The notes under the pieces: model-generated | Told to the model about the DNA's origin: nothing | The model's input: only the letters and a program-made list of their open reading frames with translations | Database searches by the model: none | Translations under genes and position numbers: made by a program | Shown: one piece after another, positions 7,956 to 13,775 of the stretch | Numbering within the stretch: position 1 is the stretch's first letter | How the letters are laid out: every line of letters begins with the position of its first letter | Assembly (NCBI GenBank): GCA_964342265.1 | Contig: CAYFFE010000099.1 | Span: 1-13,775 of the forward strand | Reading direction: 5' to 3' | DNA: 13,775 nucleotides | Source of the DNA: Halioxenophilus sp964342265 | GTDB taxonomy: Bacteria > Pseudomonadota > Gammaproteobacteria > Pseudomonadales > Cellvibrionaceae

Positions 7956-8137
7956 TTAAGCCCCATTGTTTGCTTCGTTTACGCAGGGGCTCGCAAAAGC
8001 GGTTATTGGCTTAAATCGATAAGAGGCAATGTGTGCCAAGGGGAGAGACCTAACCCCAAGGCAATCGGACGGCGGATAGACGTTGGCCAGTACACCAAGT
8101 TCGCCAAAATACGCGTCCTAAAAACTGGATACCGTCC
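7956..8137 (+). other. Structured RNA-like region upstream of cheY
   Basis: Perfect inverted arms on the + strand: AGCCCC (7959-7964) with GGGGCT (7986-7991); TTAAGCC (7956-7962) with GGCTTAA (8008-8014); GGCA (8025-8028) with TGCC (8034-8037); TGCC-AA-GGGG (8034-8043) with CCCC-AA-GGCA (8054-8063); and GGACGG (8067-8072) with CCGTCC (8132-8137). Two of these arms have two alternative partners. I do not recognise any known riboswitch; the c-di-GMP (GEMM) consensus is not visible. It could be a cis-acting leader, a small RNA, or partly chance. Confidence 0.3.
7995..8022 (+). promoter_or_regulatory. Possible sigma-28 (FliA) promoter for the che genes
   Basis: ATCGATAA at 8015-8022 matches six of eight bases of the FliA -10 element GCCGATAA. 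An AAAAG at 7995-7999 partly resembles the TAAAG of the -35 element, but the spacer is one base longer than consensus. Location between fliA and cheY fits the known FliA dependence of che-mot operons in Pseudomonas. The match is weak; a second, poorer candidate has its -10 near 8125-8132. Confidence 0.3.
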
Positions 8138-8188
8138 AAACTGCTACTAGACTATTTATTAAATCAGTTCCCCTCGACCAGGGCCTAT

Positions 8189-8193
8189 GGAGG
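8189..8193 (+). promoter_or_regulatory. Strong ribosome binding site of cheY
   Basis: GGAGG is the clearest Shine-Dalgarno sequence in the window. It overlaps the upstream in-frame ATG at 8187, which therefore cannot be its start. It lies 5 bases before a TTG at 8199 and 17 bases before the ATG at 8211, favouring the TTG. Confidence 0.7.
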
Positions 8194-8198
8194 TTACA

Positions 8199-8582
8199 TT
8201 GGACAAAAACATGAAAATCCTCATAGTTGACGATTTTTCAACCATGAGGCGGATCATTAAAAACCTTTTGCGCGATTTAGGGTTTACCAACACCCAGGAA
8301 GCCGACGACGGTCAAACAGCGCTTCCCATGCTCAAAAGCGGCGATTTTGACTTCCTGGTTACCGATTGGAATATGCCGGGGATGTCTGGCATTGAGTTGC
8401 TGCGCGAAGTGAGGGCAGACGAGCGTTTGAGTTCGCTACCGGTATTGATGGTAACGGCAGAGGCCAAACGCGATCAGATTGTGGAAGCCGCCCAGAGCGG
8501 GGTAAACGGTTATGTAGTCAAGCCCTTTACTGCCCAGGCGTTGAAAGAAAAAATCGAGAAAATTTTTGAGCGAGTCGGATAA
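8199..8582 (+). CDS. cheY: Chemotaxis response regulator CheY
   Basis: CheY is a single-domain receiver. Phosphorylated by CheA, it binds the flagellar switch protein FliM and changes motor rotation. The whole protein is one receiver domain: the acidic pair in ILIVDDFSTM, the phospho-accepting Asp in VTDWNMPGM (D56 from the TTG start), the conserved Thr in MVTAEAK, and the Lys in VVKPFTAQA. No other domain is present. Three in-frame starts exist: ATG 8187 overlaps the ribosome site, TTG 8199 is ideally spaced from GGAGG and gives MDKNMKILIVDD, and ATG 8211 gives the shorter MKILIVDD form often annotated in Pseudomonas. I prefer TTG 8199, with moderate certainty. cheZ follows after 18 bases. 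The sequence is very close to CheY of Pseudomonas and Shewanella-type cluster 1 systems. Confidence 0.96.
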   Translation: MDKNMKILIVDDFSTMRRIIKNLLRDLGFTNTQEADDGQTALPMLKSGDFDFLVTDWNMPGMSGIELLREVRADERLSSLPVLMVTAEAKRDQIVEAAQSGVNGYVVKPFTAQALKEKIEKIFERVG

Positions 8583-8600
8583 CCCGGGGTAGTAAACGCC

Positions 8601-9404
8601 ATGGAATCAAAATCGATAGAATCCGGTGCAGATCAAGCTCTCGACGAGCTCAGAGAATGCGCTACAACATTGGTAGAAAAGCTTAGAAATGACGATTACG
8701 TTCAAGCGCGTGAAGTAATTTCCAAGCTCAATCAATCGCGCGATAGCTTGATATTCAACAGTGTTGGCCGGCTAACAAGAGCGCTGCACAGCGCCATTGT
8801 TAACTTTAATGTGGATGCCGAAGAGGAGCCGGAAAAGGAAGAAAAGCGTGTGGAAAAATCCCACATGACCGATGCCTCCGATCGTCTTCACTACGTGTTA
8901 AAACTCACACAAGACGCCGCTGACAGAACCATGGACAAGGTCGAGGCCTCCGCACCCATCGCCACAGACATCAGTAATGAATCTCAGGCACTCAGGCGCG
9001 AATGGAGCCGATTAAAACGCCGCGAAATGGACGCCGAAGAATTTCGCAAGCTCTATTACCGAATGGACGAGTTTTTAGAACGCATTGGCGGTGGTGCCGA
9101 GGAACTCAGCCAAAACTTACAAGAAATTATTCTCGAACAAGGCTATCAAGATTTAACTGGCCAGGTGCTGAAAAAAGTCATCGGCTTGGTTTCCGACGTG
9201 GAAAGCGAGTTAGTTAATTTGGTGAGAATTGCTGGCCAAGTAGAAGATATTGCAGGATTTAACTCTGCCGCCGATAACTCCTATACGCAAAAAAGTAAAG
9301 AAAAAGCCGGAGGCGAAGGCCCGCAAATACACGCGGAAAAACGCGAAGATGTGGTCACCAGCCAGGACGAAGTGGACGATCTCTTATCGAGCCTGGGGTT
9401 TTAA
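8601..9404 (+). CDS. cheZ: CheY-phosphate phosphatase CheZ
   Basis: CheZ accelerates dephosphorylation of CheY-P and so ends the motor-switching signal. The protein is mainly helical and highly charged, as expected for the long four-helix-bundle dimer. The catalytic motif DLTGQV is intact: D184 and Q188 correspond to Asp143 and Gln147 of E. coli CheZ. The last residues, SQDEVDDLLSSLGF, are the conserved C-terminal peptide that binds CheY-P, joined by a polar linker of about 40 residues (near 212-252). At 267 residues it is longer than E. coli CheZ (214), partly from a Glu/Lys-rich insert near residues 75-87. The ATG at 8601 has only a weak GGGG upstream, so translation may depend on cheY. cheA follows after a 121-bp gap. 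Confidence 0.95.
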   Translation: MESKSIESGADQALDELRECATTLVEKLRNDDYVQAREVISKLNQSRDSLIFNSVGRLTRALHSAIVNFNVDAEEEPEKEEKRVEKSHMTDASDRLHYVLKLTQDAADRTMDKVEASAPIATDISNESQALRREWSRLKRREMDAEEFRKLYYRMDEFLERIGGGAEELSQNLQEIILEQGYQDLTGQVLKKVIGLVSDVESELVNLVRIAGQVEDIAGFNSAADNSYTQKSKEKAGGEGPQIHAEKREDVVTSQDEVDDLLSSLGF

Positions 9405-9459
9405 TGAGCTATTGGAATTCGCCTGTTTTTTTAATGCCCTGTGGCTGCCGGTTTGCCAA

Positions 9460-9493
9460 CGAGTTAACTGTTACCGAGTTAACCTAAGAGTTA
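9460..9493 (+). repeat. Short direct repeats between cheZ and cheA
   Basis: CGAGTTAAC occurs at 9460-9468 and again at 9475-9483, a 15-base period. A third shorter copy, GAGTTA, is at 9488-9493. They lie in the 121-bp gap before cheA, upstream of its ribosome site AGAGGAA (9513-9519). The rest of the gap has a seven-T run at 9426-9432 but no stem before it, so there is no terminator call. Function unknown. Confidence 0.4.
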
Positions 9494-9525
9494 GATGAAT
9501 CGGATTTTGGTTAGAGGAACACTGA

Positions 9526-11946
9526 ATGTTCAGTGAAGACGAAGAGATACTGCAGGATTTCCTGGTCGAGGCAGGAGAAATTCTCGAACAGCTTTCCGAA
9601 CAACTGGTTGAGTTAGAACGCAGACCAGACGACAAAGATTTATTGAATGCCATCTTCCGTGGATTTCACACTGTTAAAGGCGGTGCGGGATTTCTGCAAC
9701 TCAACGCCATGGTGGAATGCTGCCACGTCACCGAAAACCTATTCGATATTTTGCGCAATGGTCAGCGCGTGGTTACTCCAGAATTAATGGACGTAGTACT
9801 GCAAGCATTAGATGCTGTTAACATGCAGTTTCAGGAAATTCAAAGCCGTAACGATCCTTCCCCAGCCGATCCCGCTCTTATCGATACGCTGGGGCGCTTA
9901 GTTGCCGGTGAAGACGTTTTGGGCGATAACGCGGAGGTCGCCGCACCCGCTGCAGAAGCCGCCCAACCTGAAGTCCAAGCCCCCCCCGCAGCGGAGCCGC
10001 CCACCGGTCAAGAGTCCTCCTCCGCGGGGCAATCCGATGAAATTACCGATCAAGATTTTGAAAACTTGCTAGATGCCATATCCGATGGCGGACAAACTTC
10101 AGCGGCCAGTGCCCAGCCGGCAGATGCTGGCAGCAGCACTAGCAACGATACGAGCAACAATACCAACAATAATGCTAACGACAGCGGCAATGGCTCTGAA
10201 ATTAACGAAGACGAATTTGAAGCGCTGTTGGATCAGTTACACGGTAAAGGCAAGGGGCCTGGTACTGGTCAAGCGCCGGCATCAGAACCGGCTAAAGCCC
10301 AGCCGGCAACACCTGCCAGCGCAGCGGCTCAGCAAGACGATATTATCTCCGAGGATGAGTTTGAGGCGTTGCTCGATCAGCTCCATGGTGAAGGGTCGGC
10401 ACCGGGTAAGGCCGATGCCGCTGAACCAACTGCCAGTGCCCCCGAGCCGGCGCAACCATCAGCACCCGCACCGGCCGGCGGTAGCGAACTGATCTCGGAA
10501 GACGAATTCGAAAACCTACTCGATCAATTGCACGGCCAGGGCAAAGCCCCCGGTATCGCCGGCGCACCCGCTGGCAACGGTCAAGCTCAACCTATAAAAG
10601 CTGAGCAGCCAAAACCTGAACCCGCCAAACCCGAGCCCACCCAACCGGCTGCGCCTGCTCCTGCGCCGGCGGCTAAACCCGAATTAAAAGCCGTGCCCAG
10701 TGGTGGCGGTGGAGGCCGAGCCAGCCCGCCGCCGCAACAATCGGCGGGCAATGCCGGTAAAGATGTGAGCCCGCCCGCAGAAGCCACCGTACGCGTCGAT
10801 ACCCAGCGTCTCGACGACATTATGAACATGGTGGGTGAACTGGTGTTGGTGCGCAATCGTCTAGTGCGCTTGGGTGATGAGCGCGGCGACGAGAGTTTAT
10901 CCAAAGCGGTATCCAATTTGGATGTGGTCACCGCGGATTTGCAATCGGCGGTAATGAAAACGCGCATGCAGCCGATCAAAAAAGTCTTCGGTCGATTCCC
11001 GCGCGTGGTGCGAGATTTAGCTCGCAGCCTGAAAAAAGAAATCAACCTAGAATTGGTGGGCGAAGAAACGGACTTAGATAAAAACCTAGTGGAAGCGTTG
11101 GCCGACCCGTTGGTGCATTTGGTGCGCAATTCAGTGGATCACGGCGTGGAATTACCCGAGGTTCGCGAACAAAATGGCAAACCGCGTGTGGGTAAGGTGG
11201 TGTTGTCGGCAGAGCAGGAGGGCGATCACATTCTCTTGTCCATTTCCGACGACGGCGGCGGTATGGACGCGAATAAACTGCGCAGTTTGGCAGTCGAAAA
11301 AGGTTTATTGGATGAAGACGCCGCCGCGCGTTTATCCGATCAGGAATCCTACGCCTTAATTTTTGCTCCGGGGTTTTCCACCAAAAAAGAAATATCCGAT
11401 GTATCCGGCCGCGGTGTGGGCATGGATGTGGTCAAAACCAAAATCACTCAATTAAACGGCACCATCGAAATTGATTCGAATTTGGGGCAAGGTACCCGCA
11501 TCAATATTAAAGTGCCTTTAACGTTGGCGATTATGCCCACGTTAATGATTATGCTCGAAGATCAAACGTTTGCGCTGCCGTTGGTGAATGTGGATGAAAT
11601 ATTCCATATGGACTTAACCAAAACCAATGTGGTGGATGGTCAGGAGTGCATTACCATTCGCGAAAAAGCCATTCCCATTTTTCATTTAAAACACTGGTTG
11701 GTTCCCAATCACCCTTATCAAGAATTAAAAGAAGGGCACATTGTCATTGTTTCGGTGGGAACCCAGCGCGTAGGGTTTGTGGTGGACCAGCTTATCGGCC
11801 AGGAAGAAGTCGTTATTAAACCGCTCGGTAAAATGTTGCATGGCACACCGGGTATGGCCGGAGCAACAATCACGGGCGATGGCACAATTGCGTTAATTTT
11901 AGATGTTCCATCCATGTTAAAACGATACGCCGGCAACGCGGCTTAG
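9526..11946 (+). CDS. cheA: Chemotaxis histidine kinase CheA
   Basis: CheA is the receptor-coupled kinase that phosphorylates CheY and CheB. Domains in order: Hpt/P1 (about 1-110) with phospho-accepting H48 in FHTVKGGAGF; a long Ala/Pro/Glu-rich linker (about 130-420); P3 dimerisation domain from about 422 (VRVDTQRLDDIMNMVGEL); P4 ATPase with the N box NSVDHG (535-540), DDGGGMD, and GRGVGMD from residue 628; and CheW-like P5 from about 665 to the end. No P2 CheY/CheB-docking domain is recognisable in the linker. Instead the linker has four copies of a short acidic motif centred on F178, F231, F279 and F328. The 806-residue length exceeds E. coli CheA (654), due to this linker. A good AGAGGAA ribosome site lies 6 bases before the ATG. 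cheB follows after 71 bp. Confidence 0.97.
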   Translation: MFSEDEEILQDFLVEAGEILEQLSEQLVELERRPDDKDLLNAIFRGFHTVKGGAGFLQLNAMVECCHVTENLFDILRNGQRVVTPELMDVVLQALDAVNMQFQEIQSRNDPSPADPALIDTLGRLVAGEDVLGDNAEVAAPAAEAAQPEVQAPPAAEPPTGQESSSAGQSDEITDQDFENLLDAISDGGQTSAASAQPADAGSSTSNDTSNNTNNNANDSGNGSEINEDEFEALLDQLHGKGKGPGTGQAPASEPAKAQPATPASAAAQQDDIISEDEFEALLDQLHGEGSAPGKADAAEPTASAPEPAQPSAPAPAGGSELISEDEFENLLDQLHGQGKAPGIAGAPAGNGQAQPIKAEQPKPEPAKPEPTQPAAPAPAPAAKPELKAVPSGGGGGRASPPPQQSAGNAGKDVSPPAEATVRVDTQRLDDIMNMVGELVLVRNRLVRLGDERGDESLSKAVSNLDVVTADLQSAVMKTRMQPIKKVFGRFPRVVRDLARSLKKEINLELVGEETDLDKNLVEALADPLVHLVRNSVDHGVELPEVREQNGKPRVGKVVLSAEQEGDHILLSISDDGGGMDANKLRSLAVEKGLLDEDAAARLSDQESYALIFAPGFSTKKEISDVSGRGVGMDVVKTKITQLNGTIEIDSNLGQGTRINIKVPLTLAIMPTLMIMLEDQTFALPLVNVDEIFHMDLTKTNVVDGQECITIREKAIPIFHLKHWLVPNHPYQELKEGHIVIVSVGTQRVGFVVDQLIGQEEVVIKPLGKMLHGTPGMAGATITGDGTIALILDVPSMLKRYAGNAA
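10198..10536 (+). repeat. Repeated motif block in the cheA linker
   Basis: Three near-identical encoded segments start at residues 225, 273 and 322: EINEDEFEALLDQLHG, IISEDEFEALLDQLHG and LISEDEFENLLDQLHG. Each is followed by a Gly/Lys/Pro-rich tail (GKGKGPG, GEGSAPG, GQGKAPG). A diverged fourth copy, DEITDQDFENLLDAI, is at residue 171 (from 10036). The period is about 145 bases. The DNA copies have diverged at synonymous positions while the peptide is preserved, which suggests selection on the protein motif rather than recent duplication. Confidence 0.85.
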
Positions 11947-12017
11947 GGCTTGTAAAAATAAAAAACAGGGCTCTTGGCCATTCACCGGCACGCAAAATTT
12001 ATTAAGGTTTGGCTTGC

Positions 12018-13193
12018 ATGCCCATAAAAGTTTTAGTCGTTGATGATTCTCATTTTTTTCAGCACCGTTTGGCTGAAATCATCAATGCGCATCCCGATCT
12101 TACGGTGATTGGCGTGGCCAGTAATGGTCGGGAAGCGGTGGACATGGCATTAAAAAAACAGCCAGACGTCATCACCATGGATTACGAAATGCCGTTAATG
12201 GATGGCGTAACCGCTGTACGGCAAATTATGGCCAGCCGACCCGTGCCGATTTTAATGTTGTCGTCGCTGACCTACGAAGGTGCCCGCACCACTCTCGATG
12301 CTCTCGAAGCCGGGGCGGTGGATTTTTTACCGAAAAACTTTGCCGAAGTATCGCGTAATTCGCCCAAACTTAAAGAAAAATTGCACGGGCGTTTATTGGC
12401 CATCGCCAAAACCCAAGCAGAGCCCGCCAAAGCACCAGAGCCCACGCCAAAACCCAGCACGTCAACTCCCAGTACATCAAAGCCCAGTACACCAACTCCA
12501 GCCAGTCTTAGAAGCAGTGTACCTAATCGACCCGTAACTCCGTCACCAAGCACTGCCGCAACGCCGAGAACAACCCCTCAGCCCCTAAAACAACCCGAGC
12601 CCCAAGAGCAACCGCTGGCAGGGCGCGTTAAATTGGTGGCCATTGGGTCTTCTACCGGTGGGCCGGTGGCGTTGGGCGAGGTTTTAAAGCTTCTGCCGGC
12701 CAATTTTCCGGTGCCAATTTTGCTCATTCAGCATATGCCCGAGAATTTTACCAAAGCTTTTGCCGAGCGACTCAACAGCACTTGCCGTATTCGTGTTTTT
12801 TTGGCGCAAGACGGTATGAGCATACAACCCGGCTGCGCCTACCTAGCACCTGGCGGTCAGCAATTACTCATTGATCCTAAAGATCGACAAAGAATTAAAG
12901 TTTTACCCGGAGATGACCGATTAAATTATAAACCTTCGGTGGATATAACCTTTGCATCGGCAGCCAACACCTACAAGTCCGCTATGCTGGCCATAGTGCT
13001 GACCGGTATGGGCAGTGATGGTTGCCAGGGATGCCGAGTTATCAAAGAAGTAGGCGGTCATGTTTGGTCTCAGGATAAAAAAAGCAGCGTAATCTACGGC
13101 ATGCCTATGGCAGTGGCCCGAGCAAACCTTACCGATAAAGTCTTGGCTCTCAACGAAATGGCGAACAGTCTCAATCAAGCCTTTCGTTGTTAA
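12018..13193 (+). CDS. cheB: Chemotaxis receptor methylesterase/deamidase CheB
   Basis: CheB removes methyl groups from chemoreceptor glutamates and can deamidate glutamines, giving sensory adaptation. CheA activates it by phosphorylating its receiver domain. Residues 1-120 are the receiver: VLVVDDS, phospho-accepting D55 in ITMDYEMPLMDG, and MLSSLT. A low-complexity Pro/Ser/Thr linker (about 134-198) joins it to the C-terminal methylesterase domain. The catalytic triad is visible: S212 in IGSSTGGP, H239 in IQHMPENFT and D334 in LTGMGSDG. At 391 residues it exceeds E. coli CheB (349) because of the linker. The frame reaches a TTG at 12009, but the ATG at 12018 gives the family start MPIKVLVVDDS and better spacing from AAGG. 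It follows cheA by 71 bp and precedes motC by 72 bp. Confidence 0.96.
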   Translation: MPIKVLVVDDSHFFQHRLAEIINAHPDLTVIGVASNGREAVDMALKKQPDVITMDYEMPLMDGVTAVRQIMASRPVPILMLSSLTYEGARTTLDALEAGAVDFLPKNFAEVSRNSPKLKEKLHGRLLAIAKTQAEPAKAPEPTPKPSTSTPSTSKPSTPTPASLRSSVPNRPVTPSPSTAATPRTTPQPLKQPEPQEQPLAGRVKLVAIGSSTGGPVALGEVLKLLPANFPVPILLIQHMPENFTKAFAERLNSTCRIRVFLAQDGMSIQPGCAYLAPGGQQLLIDPKDRQRIKVLPGDDRLNYKPSVDITFASAANTYKSAMLAIVLTGMGSDGCQGCRVIKEVGGHVWSQDKKSSVIYGMPMAVARANLTDKVLALNEMANSLNQAFRC

Positions 13194-13265
13194 ATTCGCA
13201 CATCGCCAAAACTGCGCCTACCTCCATCGAAACTTTCTAAATAATCAGCCCAGTGGCAGGTCATC

Positions 13266-13775
13266 ATGGATAAGCTGAGTTTAATGGGCGTCGTTCTCGG
13301 TTTCGCGGCGCTCATTGGTGGTAATTTTTTAGAAGGTGGTTCCTGGGAATCACTGATTAACGGGCCCGCCGCGATTATTGTAATTGGCGGTACCGTTGGC
13401 GCGGCCATGTTGCAAACACCCATCGCCAGCCTCAAGCACGCTCTAAAAGTTTTAAATTGGGTATTGCACCCACCGCACTTTCACTACGATCAAGGCATTA
13501 AAAAAATCGTTACATGGGCCGATGCGGCGCGTCGCGAAGGCCTTTTGGGTTTGGAAGATATTGCCGAGGCCGAAAAAAATGTTTTTGCCCAAAAAGGCTT
13601 GATGCTGCTAATCGACGGCGCCGACTCAGAAGAAATTCGCCGGGTAATGGAAAACGATTTGGTACAAAAAGAACAGTGGGATCTGCAAGCCGTGCAATTT
13701 TACGAAAGTATGGGCGGCTACGCGCCGACAGTGGGCATTATTGGCGCGGTGATTTTATTAATTCATGTAATGAAA
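13266..13775 (+). CDS. motC: Flagellar motor stator protein MotC, MotA family (3' end missing)
   Basis: This is the first 170 residues of a MotA/ExbB-family stator subunit, a membrane protein that with its MotB-type partner conducts ions and turns the flagellum. The start MDKLSLMGVVLGFAALIGGNFLEGG and the following GPAAIIVIGGTVGAAML form the first two membrane helices, typical of Pseudomonas MotC. A cytoplasmic segment with many charged residues follows, then YAPTVGIIGAV, the start of the third helix with the conserved family proline. The window ends inside this helix. The ATG at 13266 has AGG five bases upstream. Position just after cheB is the usual one for motC, with motD expected next. 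Residue L164 lies where the family normally has glycine (AVxGLIHVM). Confidence 0.93.
   Translation, partial: MDKLSLMGVVLGFAALIGGNFLEGGSWESLINGPAAIIVIGGTVGAAMLQTPIASLKHALKVLNWVLHPPHFHYDQGIKKIVTWADAARREGLLGLEDIAEAEKNVFAQKGLMLLIDGADSEEIRRVMENDLVQKEQWDLQAVQFYESMGGYAPTVGIIGAVILLIHVMK

Larger units (their letters stand above)
7697..8198 (+). other. Long intergenic region and cheY leader
   Basis: About 500 bp separate fliA from cheY. The open frame at 7884-8150 starts at GTG, has no ribosome site, encodes an unfamiliar Cys- and Gly-containing 88-residue peptide, and is probably not a gene. The first 200 bp hold only short dyads, such as AGTCA-G-TGACT at 7836-7846. From about 7956 onward there are several G+C-rich inverted repeats (separate entry), a weak sigma-28-like promoter, and a strong ribosome site for cheY. 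I see no clear intrinsic terminator for fliA. Confidence 0.5.

Noticed and set aside
7884..8150. 88-residue open frame in the fliA-cheY gap
   Set aside because: It starts at GTG without a ribosome site, its composition is unlike the neighbouring proteins, it has no recognisable domain, and it overlaps the inverted-repeat region.
7697..8198. c-di-GMP (GEMM) riboswitch or other known RNA in the cheY leader
   Set aside because: The conserved bases of the GEMM class and of other riboswitches I know are not visible.
9426..9432. Seven-T run after cheZ as a possible terminator
   Set aside because: No stable stem can be formed from the bases just before it.
10587..11129. 180-residue open frame on the minus strand
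   Set aside because: It is antisense to the cheA linker and P3 region, and its Gly/Ala/Arg-rich sequence is a by-product of cheA codon use.
11975..11990. Possible sigma-54 element (TGGCCATTCACCGGCA) before cheB
   Set aside because: It has GG-N10-GC spacing but lacks the CACG and TT positions, and it lies in a short gap inside an apparent operon; probably chance.
1..13775. Mobile elements, CRISPR arrays, tRNA or rRNA genes
   Set aside because: None seen: all long frames are flagellar or chemotaxis genes in the expected order, and there are no transposase motifs, spaced CRISPR repeats or tRNA-like folds.

Overview
This window is a flagellar and chemotaxis gene block from a polarly flagellated gammaproteobacterium. 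All ten genes lie on the + strand: fliR (5' end missing), flhB, flhA, flhF, fleN (flhG), fliA, cheY, cheZ, cheA, cheB and the start of motC (3' end missing). This order, with fleN between flhF and fliA and a motC-type stator gene after cheB, is the Pseudomonas/Cellvibrio/Saccharophagus arrangement. The moderate base composition and protein styles suggest a marine Cellvibrionales-like bacterium. That placement is an inference; no marker gene is present.

Layout. (1) Positions 1-1862: end of the flagellar type III export-gate cluster (fliR, flhB). (2) Positions 1863-2075: intergenic region with a good sigma-54 (-24/-12) promoter at 1925-1940, followed by a near-perfect 24-bp dyad inside the predicted flhA leader. 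(3) Positions 2076-7696: flhA, flhF, fleN and fliA, closely spaced and probably one operon. It supplies the export gate, the polar-placement GTPase, its partner and FleQ antagonist, and the flagellar sigma factor. (4) Positions 7697-8198: about 500 bp without a credible protein gene, with several RNA-like inverted repeats, some mutually exclusive, and a weak sigma-28-like promoter. (5) Positions 8199-13193: cheY, cheZ, cheA and cheB, the core chemotaxis pathway. (6) Position 13266 to the end: motC, a flagellar stator subunit.

How they work together. FlhA, FlhB and FliR form the export gate. FlhF places the flagellum at the pole and FleN limits flagellar number. FliA switches on late genes, likely including the che-mot genes downstream. 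CheA phosphorylates CheY and CheB, CheZ dephosphorylates CheY, CheB resets receptors, and MotC with its partner drives rotation.

I found no new multi-gene system; these are recognisable families in a known order. The points worth a second look lie inside the genes and between them: CheA lacks a recognisable P2 domain and instead carries four FliM/CheZ-like acidic motifs in its linker; FlhF contains an in-frame 15-bp minisatellite; the cheY leader looks structured; a dyad sits downstream of the flhA sigma-54 promoter; and MotC has a substitution at a usually conserved glycine.
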